A stretch of DNA of 57,440 bases from Paracoccaceae bacterium (GCA_027489355.1 JAIXZY010000056.1:1-57440), one strand, 5' to 3'. Positions 45,392 to 56,350 are shown, numbered from the stretch's first letter. The notes: generated by a model not told the origin, from the sequence alone. Numbers and translations are program-made.

Positions 45392-46701
45392 CAGCCGATC
45401 CTCTTCTGTATCAGGGCCGGTTCCTCCGGCAGCTCCGGCACGATGCCATAGGCCGCCTGCACCGCCGCCACCGCCGCGCGGGCCGCGTCTTCCGTCACCG
45501 CATGGACCATCGCCAGCGGCACGCCTTCGCCGGTTTGCTCACCGATCCCCGCCAGGTCCGACAACCCGACCGAGGGGTTCACCCGGTCGCCCTCGCGCAA
45601 GCGGCCTCCGCCCAGATGCACCACGGCCAGGCCCAGCGCCTCGCCATCGATCCGCGCGATGAACCCGTCCTTCGGCGACGGCACCTCCATCATCACCGGA
45701 GCCGAGGGCAGCCGGTCCGGCCAGCGTTCCACGAAATCCGCAGGCCCGCCCTGCGCCACGACCATGCGCCCGAAACACTCTGCCGCAGCCCCCGACTCCA
45801 GCGCCTGCGCGATCCGCCCCTCGCCGTCCTGAGCGTCCGAGGCCAGCCCCGCCAGCGCCAGCACCTCGCCGCCCAGCGCCACCGTCACGTCCCAAAGCGC
45901 CGCGTTGACCGAGGTTCCGGTCAGCGTCTCCATCACCTCGATCACCTCCAGCGCATTGCCCGCCGCCGTCGCCAGCGGCTGCGACATGTCGGTGATCAGC
46001 GCACTGGTCATGCACCCCGCCCCCTGCGCCGTCTTGACCAGCGACCGTGCCAGCGCCTCGGCCTGCTCTGGCGTCTTCATGAACGCACCCGAGCCGCACT
46101 TGACGTCCAGCACCAGCGCCTCCAGCCCCGCCGCCAGCTTCTTCGACAGGATCGACGCCGTGATCAGGTCAATCGACTCCACCGTCGCCGAGACATCGCG
46201 GATCGCGTAAAGCCGACGGTCCGCCGGGGCGAGGTCGGCGCTGGCCGCCACGATGGCGCACTTCACCTCCGCCATCTGCTTGCGCAAGGCCGCCTCGGTC
46301 AGCCCCGTCCGAAACCCCGGAATGGCCTCCAGCTTGTCCAGCGTGCCCCCGGTATGTCCCAGCCCGCGGCCCGAGATCATCGGCACATAGGCGCCGCAGA
46401 CCGCCAGCGCGGGCGCAAGCAGCAGCGAGGTGCAATCCCCGATCCCACCGGTGGAATGCTTGTCCACCACCGGCCCCGGCAGATCCCAGTCCAGAACCTT
46501 CCCGCTGTCCCGCATCCCCCGCGTCAGGGCGACACGCCCCTCTTCGGACAGACCCTTCAGCAGCACCGCCATTGCAAAGGCCCCCGCCTGCGCGTCCGTC
46601 ACCGCGCCCGAGGCAAGACCCATCGCGAACCAGCGCAAATCCTCGACCGAAGGCTGTCCCCCGTCGCGGATCCTTGCGATCACCGCTCGGGCGTCGGTCA
46701 T
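45391..46701 (-). CDS. deoA: Thymidine phosphorylase
   Basis: 436 aa. Phosphate-binding KHSTGGIGDCTSLLLAP, ISGRGLGHTGGTLDKLEAIPG and MTSALITDMSQPL are family signatures, as is LVLDVKCGSGAFMKT. It cleaves thymidine and deoxyuridine to the base and deoxyribose-1-P, which DeoB then isomerises. It overlaps cdd upstream by 4 bp (ATGA) and deoB downstream. Confidence 0.98.
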   Translation of the reverse strand: MTDARAVIARIRDGGQPSVEDLRWFAMGLASGAVTDAQAGAFAMAVLLKGLSEEGRVALTRGMRDSGKVLDWDLPGPVVDKHSTGGIGDCTSLLLAPALAVCGAYVPMISGRGLGHTGGTLDKLEAIPGFRTGLTEAALRKQMAEVKCAIVAASADLAPADRRLYAIRDVSATVESIDLITASILSKKLAAGLEALVLDVKCGSGAFMKTPEQAEALARSLVKTAQGAGCMTSALITDMSQPLATAAGNALEVIEVMETLTGTSVNAALWDVTVALGGEVLALAGLASDAQDGEGRIAQALESGAAAECFGRMVVAQGGPADFVERWPDRLPSAPVMMEVPSPKDGFIARIDGEALGLAVVHLGGGRLREGDRVNPSVGLSDLAGIGEQTGEGVPLAMVHAVTEDAARAAVAAVQAAYGIVPELPEEPALIQKRIG

Positions 46702-47090
46702 GTCCGTTCCATGTGAGCGGCGGTGAAGACGCCCGGCAGAAGCTCGGCCACCGTCATCACCTTCGACTTCCCGTCCGTGGTGCAGAGGGTGACCTTGACG
46801 TCCTGCCCCGCGAACTCGGCGATCTTCTGGCGGCAGCCGCCGCAGGGCGGGACGGGGTCGGGGCTGTCGGCGATGACGCAGACCTCGGCGATCCGGGTGT
46901 CCCCCGCGGCGATCATCGCCGCGATGGCCCCGGCTTCCGCGCAGGTGCCTTCCGGGTAGGCCACGTTTTCGACATTGCAGCCGACATGCACCGCACCCGA
47001 GGTCGACCGCAAGGCCGCCCCGACCTTGAACCGCGAATAGGGCGCATAGGCCCGCTCCCTGACCGCCGTTGCCGCCTGCAGAAGCGTCAT
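46698..47090 (-). CDS. cdd: Cytidine deaminase
   Basis: 130 aa from the ATG at 47090 (MTLLQAATAVRERAYAPYSRF) with GGAGGG upstream. Catalytic C50-A-E52 in TCAEAGAIAAMI and zinc Cys83/Cys86 in PPCGGC. It deaminates cytidine and deoxycytidine to uridine forms. First gene of the operon; a RutR-like operator (47101-47116) lies directly upstream, next to the SD. Confidence 0.97.
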   Translation of the reverse strand: MTLLQAATAVRERAYAPYSRFKVGAALRSTSGAVHVGCNVENVAYPEGTCAEAGAIAAMIAAGDTRIAEVCVIADSPDPVPPCGGCRQKIAEFAGQDVKVTLCTTDGKSKVMTVAELLPGVFTAAHMERT

Positions 47091-47100
47091 TGCACCCTCC

Positions 47101-47116
47101 TTGACCATTTGGTCAG
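47101..47116 (-). promoter_or_regulatory. RutR-like operator in front of cdd
   Basis: CTGACCAAATGGTCAA on the minus strand: TGACCA / TGGTCA inverted repeat with a 2-bp spacer. It differs from the published RutR consensus TTGACCAnnTGGTCAA at only one outer base. It ends just upstream of the cdd SD (AAGGAGGG), a repressor-type position. RutR senses uracil and thymine. Confidence 0.6.
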
Positions 47117-47150
47117 AGTGTGGAGCCCCGTCGCGATTTCCGCAAGCGGG

Positions 47151-48227
47151 TCAGAGAACCCGCGTCGGCGGATTGCCGGGCAGCGTCACCTCCAGCAGTT
47201 CCAAGTCCGCCGTCGCGTCAGAGTAGCGCGTCGCCATGCCCGGCGGGATCACGAAGGCATCGCCAGGGGACAGGCGGAAGGGCTCCTTCCCCTCGCCCTC
47301 CAGCGTCATGCCGCCCTGCATGACGAAGGTGAAGAGGATGTCACCGTCATGCACCGTCCAGGGCGCGACGCCGTTGGGCCGGGCCACCATGACTGAGGCC
47401 ACGCCCTTCGTCGCCGCCATGATCCCGGTATCCCGCGCCTCGAAGCCGGGGATGCGGAAAGGCTTGAAGACCCCGTCCTTGCCGATGTCGTGGACGAACT
47501 TCTGCCCGTCCCACTCTCGGTCGGGGCGGTAGTGCGGAGTGGGCAGGGTCATGTCGTGGTCGATTTCGGTGACATGCTCGGCCGGAACGCCGATTTCCAC
47601 CACCTGCACGCCCTCGGAATGCAGCACCTTGTGGCGGATGCGCGGCGGCTGGATGAAGCAGTCCCCGGCGTGGATGCGGCGGATGCCGCCCTGGTCTTCA
47701 TACAGAACGTCCACCCAGCCCGCCACGCAGAAGATCAGCTGGAAGCCGACCTTGTGGTAATGCACCATGTCCGGCACCGGCCCGTCCGGCACGCGGATGT
47801 GACTTGCGATCATCGCACCGCCAAGGCGCGTCGGCACCAGGTCGCGATACTCCATCCCCGCCCGCCCGATCACCCAGGGCGCCTGGTCGGCCAGCCGCCG
47901 CACCACGAAGGCATGCTCGGTCGTAGGCGTCACGACCGGAGGGTTCAGCTCGTCGATTTCCACCTTTGTCCCGTTCGGCGCCACCAGCGACTTCGCCCCG
48001 CCCGCGAACCCCGGGTCATCCGTCAGGATGCGCAGCGTCCCCGGGGCCTCCGTCGCGCCCTTCTCGATCCGCAACCGCACGCCATGCCCGGACAGCACCG
48101 CCACGGACGGGTTGTCCGCCGGGAAGATCATGTCCAGCCGGAAGCCCAGCGTCTTGGTGTAGAACGGCAAATCGTCCCGCAGCTCTTGCGTCGGCAGCCG
48201 GATCTCGGCGCGGATCTCCTGGGTCAT
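47151..48227 (-). CDS. VOC-cupin fusion protein
   Basis: 358 aa. Residues ~1-115 look like a VOC/glyoxalase half (EIRLPTQELRDDLPFYTKTLGFRLDMIFPADNPSVAVLSGHG, with Glu/His positions partly missing). Then come two cupins: HYHKVGFQLIFCVAGWVDVLYEDQG with GDCFIQPPRIRHKVLHS, and WTVHDGDILFTFVMQGGMTLEGEG with GDAFVIPPGMATRYSD. The first cupin carries a metal-binding His pattern (HYHK...). The second lacks one His of the usual set. A dioxygenase or lyase role is possible but not assigned. Its start overlaps the stop of the GntR gene by 4 bp. Confidence 0.85.
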   Translation of the reverse strand: MTQEIRAEIRLPTQELRDDLPFYTKTLGFRLDMIFPADNPSVAVLSGHGVRLRIEKGATEAPGTLRILTDDPGFAGGAKSLVAPNGTKVEIDELNPPVVTPTTEHAFVVRRLADQAPWVIGRAGMEYRDLVPTRLGGAMIASHIRVPDGPVPDMVHYHKVGFQLIFCVAGWVDVLYEDQGGIRRIHAGDCFIQPPRIRHKVLHSEGVQVVEIGVPAEHVTEIDHDMTLPTPHYRPDREWDGQKFVHDIGKDGVFKPFRIPGFEARDTGIMAATKGVASVMVARPNGVAPWTVHDGDILFTFVMQGGMTLEGEGKEPFRLSPGDAFVIPPGMATRYSDATADLELLEVTLPGNPPTRVL

Positions 48228-48859
48228 GGTCTCTCCTCAATGCGGTGGTAGGCGGTTTCGGCGTCGTAGATGAAGCGCAGCATCAGGTCCGAGGCGCGTG
48301 GCCCGTCCTGCGCCGCAATGGCGTCCAGAAGGGCCTTGAGCCCCGCGATGATCGTCCGGCGGGCATCGGGGTCCGGCAGAGTCGCAAAGCGCACCGACTG
48401 CACCTGCCCGGAATGGCGCTGAATCGCGCCACGCAGTTCACCGTTGCGCACCGCCCCCAGCCAGGCATTGCGGAACGCCTCCGACCCGCGATGGAAGGCC
48501 GCCACGTCCGCCCCCGCCGCCTTCGCCACATCCAGCCCGGCGCGCATCGCGTCAAGGTCCCCGTCAGACCGATCCCGCGCCACACAGGCCACCGCATAAG
48601 GCTCCAGCAGGCGGCGAAGCACGAAGACCTCGGCGATCCGCTCTGGCGACAGGTTCGGCAAGGCGAACCCCCGGCTGGTGCTTTCGAGATACCCTTCGCT
48701 GACCAGCTGCATCAGTGCCTCGCGCACGGGCATCCGGCTGACGCCCATCTCGGCGGCGATCACGTGATCCACCAGCCGCGCCTGCGGCCCCACTTCGCCA
48801 CGCAAAAGGCGCAGGCGAAGGGTTTCATAGATGCGGGTACGGTGGCTCGTCCGGGTCAT
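48224..48859 (-). CDS. GntR family regulator, FCD subfamily
   Basis: 211 aa from the ATG at 48859 (MTRTSHRTRIYETLRLRLL). Winged HTH at ~5-75 (LVDHVIAAEMGVSRMPVREALMQLVSEGYLES) and an FCD domain (VFVLRRLLEPYAVACVARDR, AFHRGSEAFRNAWLGAVRNGEL) with metal-binding His residues only partly present. No good SD is seen, so translation may be weak or the transcript nearly leaderless. Two GTATAC words upstream (48871-48876 and 48934-48939) are candidate operators. It is first in a two-gene operon with the VOC-cupin gene. Confidence 0.92.
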   Translation of the reverse strand: MTRTSHRTRIYETLRLRLLRGEVGPQARLVDHVIAAEMGVSRMPVREALMQLVSEGYLESTSRGFALPNLSPERIAEVFVLRRLLEPYAVACVARDRSDGDLDAMRAGLDVAKAAGADVAAFHRGSEAFRNAWLGAVRNGELRGAIQRHSGQVQSVRFATLPDPDARRTIIAGLKALLDAIAAQDGPRASDLMLRFIYDAETAYHRIEERP

Positions 48860-48870
48860 GGAGAAAAGAA

Positions 48871-48939
48871 GTATACAGTTCCCACCGATAGTCCAGCAAA
48901 ACAGCCATTCTTGGCCAGAAGCGCGCCGTTTCCGTATAC
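48871..48939 (-). promoter_or_regulatory. Candidate GntR operators (two GTATAC palindromes)
   Basis: GTATAC at 48871-48876 and 48934-48939, 63 bp apart (six helical turns), upstream of the GntR gene and in the shared region with maeB. Many FCD-type GntR proteins bind TNGTATACNA-like sites. Confidence 0.45.
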
Positions 48940-49075
48940 TATTACTGCTGCTAGCGCCACCACTTGCTTGCAAAGCCGAAAACCGCTTGCGGCTTTTCCG
49001 CGATTTCCATAACCCGCAAATGCAGGCATGGTGGCCCGGCAAGGCCGGCCACGAACCAATAAAACCGGCTCACAA

Positions 49076-49101
49076 AAGATGGTTCAACGTTAAACCATCT
49101 T
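49076..49101 (+). promoter_or_regulatory. Hairpin directly upstream of the maeB Shine-Dalgarno
   Basis: AAGATGGTT / AACCATCTT, 9-bp stem, loop CAACGTTA, ending one base before AGGAGGGG. It may act as a 5' UTR structure or as an operator palindrome (core AACGTT). Confidence 0.5.
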
Positions 49102-49114
49102 CAGGAGGGGACAG

Positions 49115-51403
<2,289 letters not shown>

Positions 51404-51418
51404 GTCGGGGGGCGCTTT

Positions 51419-51482
51419 CTTCGAAGCAATCGTGCCGGAGCGTTCAACGGCTCCGGTGCGGAGTTTCCGAAAACTCCGCACT
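51419..51482 (+). repeat. Three-hairpin TTCGAA element, copy 2 (after maeB)
   Basis: Starting about 15 bases after the maeB stop: TTTCTTCGAAGcAATC, GGAGCGTTCAACGGCTCC and GCGGAGTTTCCGAAAACTCCGC, in the same order and orientation to the gene as copy 1 after trpF. The palindromes carry single mismatches. The last hairpin is followed by ACTTCTTTT and can act as a terminator. Confidence 0.75.
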
Positions 51483-51484
51483 TC

Positions 51485-51578
51485 TTTTGCAAAACGCGCG
51501 CTTCCGTTCGAAACGACTTTGCAGCGAAGTGCAAGTTTGCAAAATTTCGCCCCCTGCCATCCCCAGTTCTGCAAATAA
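51485..51578 (+). promoter_or_regulatory. TTTGCAAA-type site cluster upstream of prpE
   Basis: TTTTGCAAAA (51485-51494), TTTGCA (51518-51523), GTGCAA (51529-51534), TTTGCAAA (51536-51543) and CTGCAAAT near 51570. ScfR/PccR regulators of propionyl-CoA metabolism in Rhodobacter bind TTTGCAAA repeats. Confidence 0.5.
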
Positions 51579-51665
51579 GTCGCACTCCGCTACCGGTAAC
51601 ACCGTTGCGCGGACCGCATCCCATCGCATACGAACCCCTCAGTGCATCAGCGGGGGGAGATCGCG

Positions 51666-53552
51666 ATGAGCTACGCACAGGTCTACAGCCAGTGGCAGCA
51701 GGATCCGGAGGGCTTCTGGCTCTCCGCCGCCGGGGGGATCGACTGGGTGAAGAAGCCCACGAAGGCGCTGAGCGCCGACCGCGCGCCCCTTTACGAATGG
51801 TTCACCGACGCGACCGTCAACACCTGCTGGAACGCCGTCGACCGCCACGTCGTCGCTGGACGCGGCAAGCAGCCCGCCATCATCCACGACAGCCCCGTCA
51901 CCGGCACCAAGCATGTCATCACCTACGCCGAGTTGCAGGACCGGGTCGCCCGACTGGCGGGGGCGCTGAAGGCCAAGGGCGTCACCAAGGGCGACCGCGT
52001 CATCATCTACATGCCGATGGTCCCCGAGGCGCTGGAGGCGATGCTGGCCTGCGGCCGGATCGGCGCGATCCACTCGGTCGTCTTCGGGGGCTTCGCGGCG
52101 CATGAGCTGGCCGTCCGGATCGACGACTGCACCCCCAAGGCGATCATCGCGGCCTCCTGCGGGATCGAACCCAGCCGCGTGGTCCACTACAAGCCGCTTC
52201 TCGACGCCGCCATCGAGCAGGCGACCCACAAGCCCGACTTCTGCGTGATCTTCCAGCGCGAGCAGGAAGTGGCGAAGCTTGTTCCCGGCCGCGACGTCGC
52301 CTGGCACGAGTTCCAGTACGGCGTCACCCCCGCCGACTGCGAGCCGGTCGAAGGCAACCACCCGGCCTATATCCTGTACACCTCGGGCACCACCGGCGCG
52401 CCGAAGGGCGTGGTCCGCCCGACCGCCGGCCATCTGGTTGCGCTGAACTGGACGATGCGCGCGATCTACAACTGCGGCGCAGGCGATGTGTTCTGGGCGG
52501 CATCCGACGTGGGCTGGGTCGTCGGCCACAGCTACATCTGCTACGCCCCGCTGATCGCGGGCTGCACCACCATCGTCTACGAAGGCAAGCCCGTCGGCAC
52601 CCCGGACGCCGCCGCCTTCTGGCGCGTGATCGGCGAGCACAAGGTGCGCAGCTTCTTCACCGCCCCCACCGCGCTTCGCGCCATCAAGCGTGACGACCCG
52701 GAGGGGAAGCTGGTCCCCAAGCTCCCCACGCTTCAGGCGCTGTTCCTGGCGGGCGAAAGGGCAGACCCCGACACGATCCAGTGGGCGCAGCGGCATCTGA
52801 ACGTGCCGGTGATCGACCACTGGTGGCAGACCGAAACCGGCTATGCCATCGCCGCCAATCCCTTCGGGATCGAACACCTGCCGGTCAAAATCGGCTCTCC
52901 CTCGGTGCCGATGCCGGGTTACGACGTGCAGGTCCTGGACGAAGGCGGCCACCCGGTCAGCCCCGGCACCCTGGGCGCCATCGCGGTCAAGCTTCCCCTG
53001 CCCCCCGGCACGCTGCCAACCCTGTGGAATGCCGAGGACCGCTTCCGCAAAAGCTACCTCGACCACTTCCCCGGCTATTACGAGACCGGCGACGCAGGCT
53101 ACATCGACGCCGATGGCTACCTCTACATCATGGCCCGCACCGATGACGTCATCAACGTCGCTGGCCACCGCCTGTCCACCGGCGCGATGGAGGAGGTGTT
53201 GGCCAGCCACAAGGATGTGGCCGAATGTGCCGTCATCGGCGTTGCTGACGACCTCAAGGGCCAATCGCCGCTGGGCTTCCTCTGCCTGAACAAGGGCTCG
53301 AACCGGCCGCATGACGAGGTGGTGAAGGAATGCGTGCAGCTGGTGCGCGACCAGATCGGCCCGGTCGCCGACTTCAAGCGCGCCGTCGTCGTCGACCGCC
53401 TGCCCAAGACCCGCTCGGGCAAGATCCTGCGCGGAACGATGGTCAAGATCGCCGACGGGCAGCCCTGGAAAATGCCGGCCACCATCGACGACCCGGTCAT
53501 TCTGGACGAAATAACCACCGCGCTGCAAAGCCTCGGCCTCGCCAAGGCCTGA
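51666..53552 (+). CDS. prpE: Propionate-CoA ligase
   Basis: 628 aa from the ATG at 51666 (MSYAQVYSQWQQDPEGFW) with GGGGGAGA upstream. AMP-binding signature YTSGTTGAPKGV (with catalytic region TSGTTG), GDVFWAASDVGWVVGHSYICYAPL, WWQTETGYAIA, YETGDAGY and the acetylated Lys site TRSGKILRGT near the C-terminus. The ligase forms propionyl-CoA from propionate, CoA and ATP. The DWVKKPTKAL N-terminal region fits PrpE rather than Acs. TTTGCAAA-like sites upstream suggest regulation with propionate metabolism. Confidence 0.95.
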   Translation: MSYAQVYSQWQQDPEGFWLSAAGGIDWVKKPTKALSADRAPLYEWFTDATVNTCWNAVDRHVVAGRGKQPAIIHDSPVTGTKHVITYAELQDRVARLAGALKAKGVTKGDRVIIYMPMVPEALEAMLACGRIGAIHSVVFGGFAAHELAVRIDDCTPKAIIAASCGIEPSRVVHYKPLLDAAIEQATHKPDFCVIFQREQEVAKLVPGRDVAWHEFQYGVTPADCEPVEGNHPAYILYTSGTTGAPKGVVRPTAGHLVALNWTMRAIYNCGAGDVFWAASDVGWVVGHSYICYAPLIAGCTTIVYEGKPVGTPDAAAFWRVIGEHKVRSFFTAPTALRAIKRDDPEGKLVPKLPTLQALFLAGERADPDTIQWAQRHLNVPVIDHWWQTETGYAIAANPFGIEHLPVKIGSPSVPMPGYDVQVLDEGGHPVSPGTLGAIAVKLPLPPGTLPTLWNAEDRFRKSYLDHFPGYYETGDAGYIDADGYLYIMARTDDVINVAGHRLSTGAMEEVLASHKDVAECAVIGVADDLKGQSPLGFLCLNKGSNRPHDEVVKECVQLVRDQIGPVADFKRAVVVDRLPKTRSGKILRGTMVKIADGQPWKMPATIDDPVILDEITTALQSLGLAKA

Positions 53553-53581
53553 CGCGGCTCTGGACAGCGCCCACAACCTGA

Positions 53582-53610
53582 GGCAATCTTTGCAATATGC
53601 AAAGATTGCC
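53582..53610. promoter_or_regulatory. Perfect 13-bp palindrome between prpE and HPt gene
   Basis: Arms GGCAATCTTTGCA / TGCAAAGATTGCC with loop ata. The core TTTGCA-ata-TGCAAA resembles the TTTGCAAA words in front of prpE. No T-run follows, so a pure terminator is less likely; it could be an operator or both. Confidence 0.55.
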
Positions 53611-53625
53611 CCGTGTCCTTACCGC

Positions 53626-54147
53626 ATGACCCGCGCTCCGTCATCTGCGACCGATCCGCGGGTCCAGGCTCTTGCCGACCTCCGCCGCGCAGTCCAGGTG
53701 CTGCGGTCGCATCTCGACACCCCGGACCAGCAGGCCGACCTGTTCCTGATCGAAGAGGCCGCCGCCCGCCTTTCGCTGCCCCGCCCGCCCGCGGCCACCG
53801 GCATCGCCGATTTCGACCCCACCCGCCTGACACACCTGCTGGAAATCACCGGCCCCGACCTCGGCCCTGAGCTTCTTGCCCGGCTGACCGAGGACCTGTC
53901 CTCGACCCGCGAGGGCCTCACCCTGGGGGCCGAGGCCGCCGACTGGAAACGCCTGCGCGAGGCGAGCCATGTGCTGATCTCGCTTTCGGGGTCGGTCGGG
54001 GCGATCTCCCTGCAGGCAATGGCCGAAAGCCTCAACGCGCTTGCCCACCGGCAGGACCGCGAGGGCTTGAACACCCTGATGCCCCCGCTATCGGGCGAAC
54101 TCGACGCCCTGATCCGCCTGGTCCGCGCGACCAAAGCCCCCATGTAA
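53626..54147 (+). CDS. HPt-domain phosphotransfer protein
   Basis: 173 aa from the ATG at 53626, with a poor SD. The C-terminal half is an HPt bundle, with H115 in REASHVLISLSGSVGAISLQ corresponding to the phosphorylated His of HxLKG-type sites. The N-terminal half (VQALADLRRAVQVLRSHLDTPDQQADLFLIEEAAARLSLP) is helical. It stands eight bases before the sigma-54 response regulator, so the two form a relay unit like LuxU-LuxO. No histidine kinase lies nearby. Confidence 0.85.
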   Translation: MTRAPSSATDPRVQALADLRRAVQVLRSHLDTPDQQADLFLIEEAAARLSLPRPPAATGIADFDPTRLTHLLEITGPDLGPELLARLTEDLSSTREGLTLGAEAADWKRLREASHVLISLSGSVGAISLQAMAESLNALAHRQDREGLNTLMPPLSGELDALIRLVRATKAPM

Positions 54148-54155
54148 AGCCCCTG

Positions 54156-55592
54156 ATGAAAGCCTCGACCCCCCTCACCCGCCCCGCCGTGCTTCTGGTC
54201 GAAGACACGATGTCGTTGCAGATGGTCTATCGGTCGATCCTTGCGACCGCCGGTCATCGTGTTGCCGTCGCGTCCACGGCTTCGGACGGGTTGGAACAGT
54301 TCCGTACCCACCGGCCGATGGTCGTGCTGCTGGACCTGATCCTGCCCGACCGCGACGGGCTGGAGGTGATGCAGGAAATCCAGGCGATCCAGCCCGAAAC
54401 GCGCGTCATCGCGATCACCGCCAACGGTTCGGTCAACCGCGCGGTCGAGGCGATGCGCGCCGGGGCGCATGATTTCCTCGTCAAGCCCTTCGACGAGGGC
54501 CGTCTCCTCTCGGCCGTGCAGAACGCGCTGGTCGAAGCAGGCCCGCGCGATGCCGTGAAGCCTGCCGATCCCTCGGCCGCCGTCACCCGCAAGGCCGATG
54601 CCGCCCAGGTCAGCGAGGGATCGGGCTTCATCGGTTCGTCCGAGGCGATGAAGCGCATCCACGGCACCATCGCCTCGGTTGCCCGCTCGATGGCCACCGT
54701 CTTCATCACCGGCGAAAGCGGCACCGGGAAGGAACTTTGCGCCCTGGCCGTCCACGCCAATTCCAACCGCTCGTCCGGCCCCTTCATCGCGCTGAACTGC
54801 GGCGCGATCCCGCAGGACCTGCTGGAATCCGAAGTCTTCGGCCACATGAAGGGCAGCTTCACCGGGGCGATCTCCGACAAGCAGGGCGCGGCCACGGCAG
54901 CCGATGGCGGCACGCTCTTCCTGGACGAGATCTGCGAAATGGCCCCGGCGCTGCAGACCAAGCTTCTGCGGTTCCTCCAGACCTCCACCGTCCAGCCCGT
55001 CGGCGCAACGCGGCCTCGCAAGGTCAACGTCCGCATCGTCTGCGCCACGAACCGCGACCCGCTTGACGCCGTCCGCCGCGGCCATTTCCGCGAGGACCTG
55101 TATTACCGCCTCTACGTCGTCCCGATCCACATGCCGCCTTTGCGCGACCGCGGCCAGGACATCATCGAGATCGCCGAGGCCGCCCTTGCCCGCTTCGCCC
55201 AGGAAGAGGGGCGCGAGTTTCACGGCCTCGACCCGGCCGTGCGCAACCTGATGCTGTCGCATTCCTGGCCCGGCAATGTGCGCCAGCTTCTGAACGTGAT
55301 GCGCAATGTCGTGGTGCTGAACCAGGGCGGCTGGGTCACGCCCGAGATGCTGCCCCCCGGCCTTGCGGACGAAGGCCGCCCCGCCGACCCGCAGCCCCTC
55401 CCCGCCGCCGTGCGCGATGCCTTGACACCGGACAGCCTGCTGGGCCTGCCCCTGGCCGAAGCCGAGCGGCGCCTGATCGAGGCGACACTTGCCCATTACG
55501 GCGGCTCGATCCCCAAGGCCGCGCGGGTGCTGGATGTCTCGCCCTCGACGCTTTACCGCAAGATCGAGGCCTGGAATGCCAGGGCCAGCTAG
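54156..55592 (+). CDS. Sigma-54 dependent response regulator (NtrC/LuxO type)
   Basis: 478 aa. Receiver domain with phosphoacceptor D60 ([13 protein letters not shown]), conserved Thr/Ser in VIAITANGS, and the Lys in [13 protein letters not shown]+ domain ~155-390 with Walker A GESGTGKE (186-193), sigma-54 contact motif GSFTGA (233-238) in place of the usual GAFTGA, and Walker [10 protein letters not shown] Fis-type HTH closes the protein ([24 protein letters not shown]). The Ser in the GAFTGA loop is unusual and may alter contact with sigma-54. Paired with the HPt gene upstream. Its stop overlaps nadK by 4 bp. Confidence 0.95.
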   Translation: MKASTPLTRPAVLLVEDTMSLQMVYRSILATAGHRVAVASTASDGLEQFRTHRPMVVLLDLILPDRDGLEVMQEIQAIQPETRVIAITANGSVNRAVEAMRAGAHDFLVKPFDEGRLLSAVQNALVEAGPRDAVKPADPSAAVTRKADAAQVSEGSGFIGSSEAMKRIHGTIASVARSMATVFITGESGTGKELCALAVHANSNRSSGPFIALNCGAIPQDLLESEVFGHMKGSFTGAISDKQGAATAADGGTLFLDEICEMAPALQTKLLRFLQTSTVQPVGATRPRKVNVRIVCATNRDPLDAVRRGHFREDLYYRLYVVPIHMPPLRDRGQDIIEIAEAALARFAQEEGREFHGLDPAVRNLMLSHSWPGNVRQLLNVMRNVVVLNQGGWVTPEMLPPGLADEGRPADPQPLPAAVRDALTPDSLLGLPLAEAERRLIEATLAHYGGSIPKAARVLDVSPSTLYRKIEAWNARAS

Positions 55593-56350
55593 ACGAACTG
55601 CTCGCCGATCAGCCGTTCCTCGAGCCCGTGGCCGGGGTCGAACAGCAGGCGGTGGCGGATGCTTTCCTCGGACCGGACCTCGACGCTGACCACGTCGCGG
55701 ACCGAGGACCGGCTGTCCGCATCCGCCATCACCGGCCGCTTCTCGCCCTCGACCACATCGAACCGCACCACCGCCGTCCGCGGCAGCAGCGCACCACGCC
55801 AGCGCCGGGGCCGGAAGGCCGACATCGCCGTCAAGGCCAGCACGTCCGACCCGATGGGCAGGATCGGCCCGTGCGCCGAGTAGTTGTAGGCCGTCGACCC
55901 CGCCGGAGTCGCCACCAGCGCCCCATCGCAGACCAGCTCCTCCAGCCGAACCCGCCCGTCGATGCTGACCCGCAGCTTCGCCGCCTGCGGACCCTGCCGC
56001 AGCAGCGAGACTTCGTTGATCGCCAGCGCCTCGGTGATCTTGCCGCGCGCGTTCTCGGCCCGCATCGCCAGGGGGTTGATCACCGTCTCCTCCGCCGCCG
56101 CCAGCCGTGCCGGCAGGTCCTCCAAGGCATAGGCGTTCATCAGGAACCCGATCGTGCCGCAGTTCATCCCATAAACCGGCAGCCGCCGCCCATGCGCCGC
56201 GTGCAGGGTCTGCAGCATGAACCCGTCGCCCCCCAGCGCCACGACCACCTCGGCCCGCCGCCCGTCCGCCTGCCCATAGGCCGCCGTCAGCGCCTGGAAG
56301 GCCGCCACCGCCGCCGGGGCCTTCGAGGCCGTGAACCGGATCTTCGTCAT
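55589..56350 (-). CDS. nadK: NAD kinase
   Basis: 253 aa. GGDG at residues 40-43 ([15 protein letters not shown]), NE in [10 protein letters not shown], and the [18 protein letters not shown] block of NAD-binding and catalysis. It phosphorylates NAD to NADP. Divergent from glyA with 195 bp between. The stop overlaps the response regulator gene by 4 bp. Confidence 0.97.
   Translation of the reverse strand: MTKIRFTASKAPAAVAAFQALTAAYGQADGRRAEVVVALGGDGFMLQTLHAAHGRRLPVYGMNCGTIGFLMNAYALEDLPARLAAAEETVINPLAMRAENARGKITEALAINEVSLLRQGPQAAKLRVSIDGRVRLEELVCDGALVATPAGSTAYNYSAHGPILPIGSDVLALTAMSAFRPRRWRGALLPRTAVVRFDVVEGEKRPVMADADSRSSVRDVVSVEVRSEESIRHRLLFDPGHGLEERLIGEQFV

Noticed and set aside
53582-53610. 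Plain Rho-independent terminator of prpE
   Set aside because: The stem is ideal but no T-run follows on either strand, so I list it as a regulatory palindrome instead.
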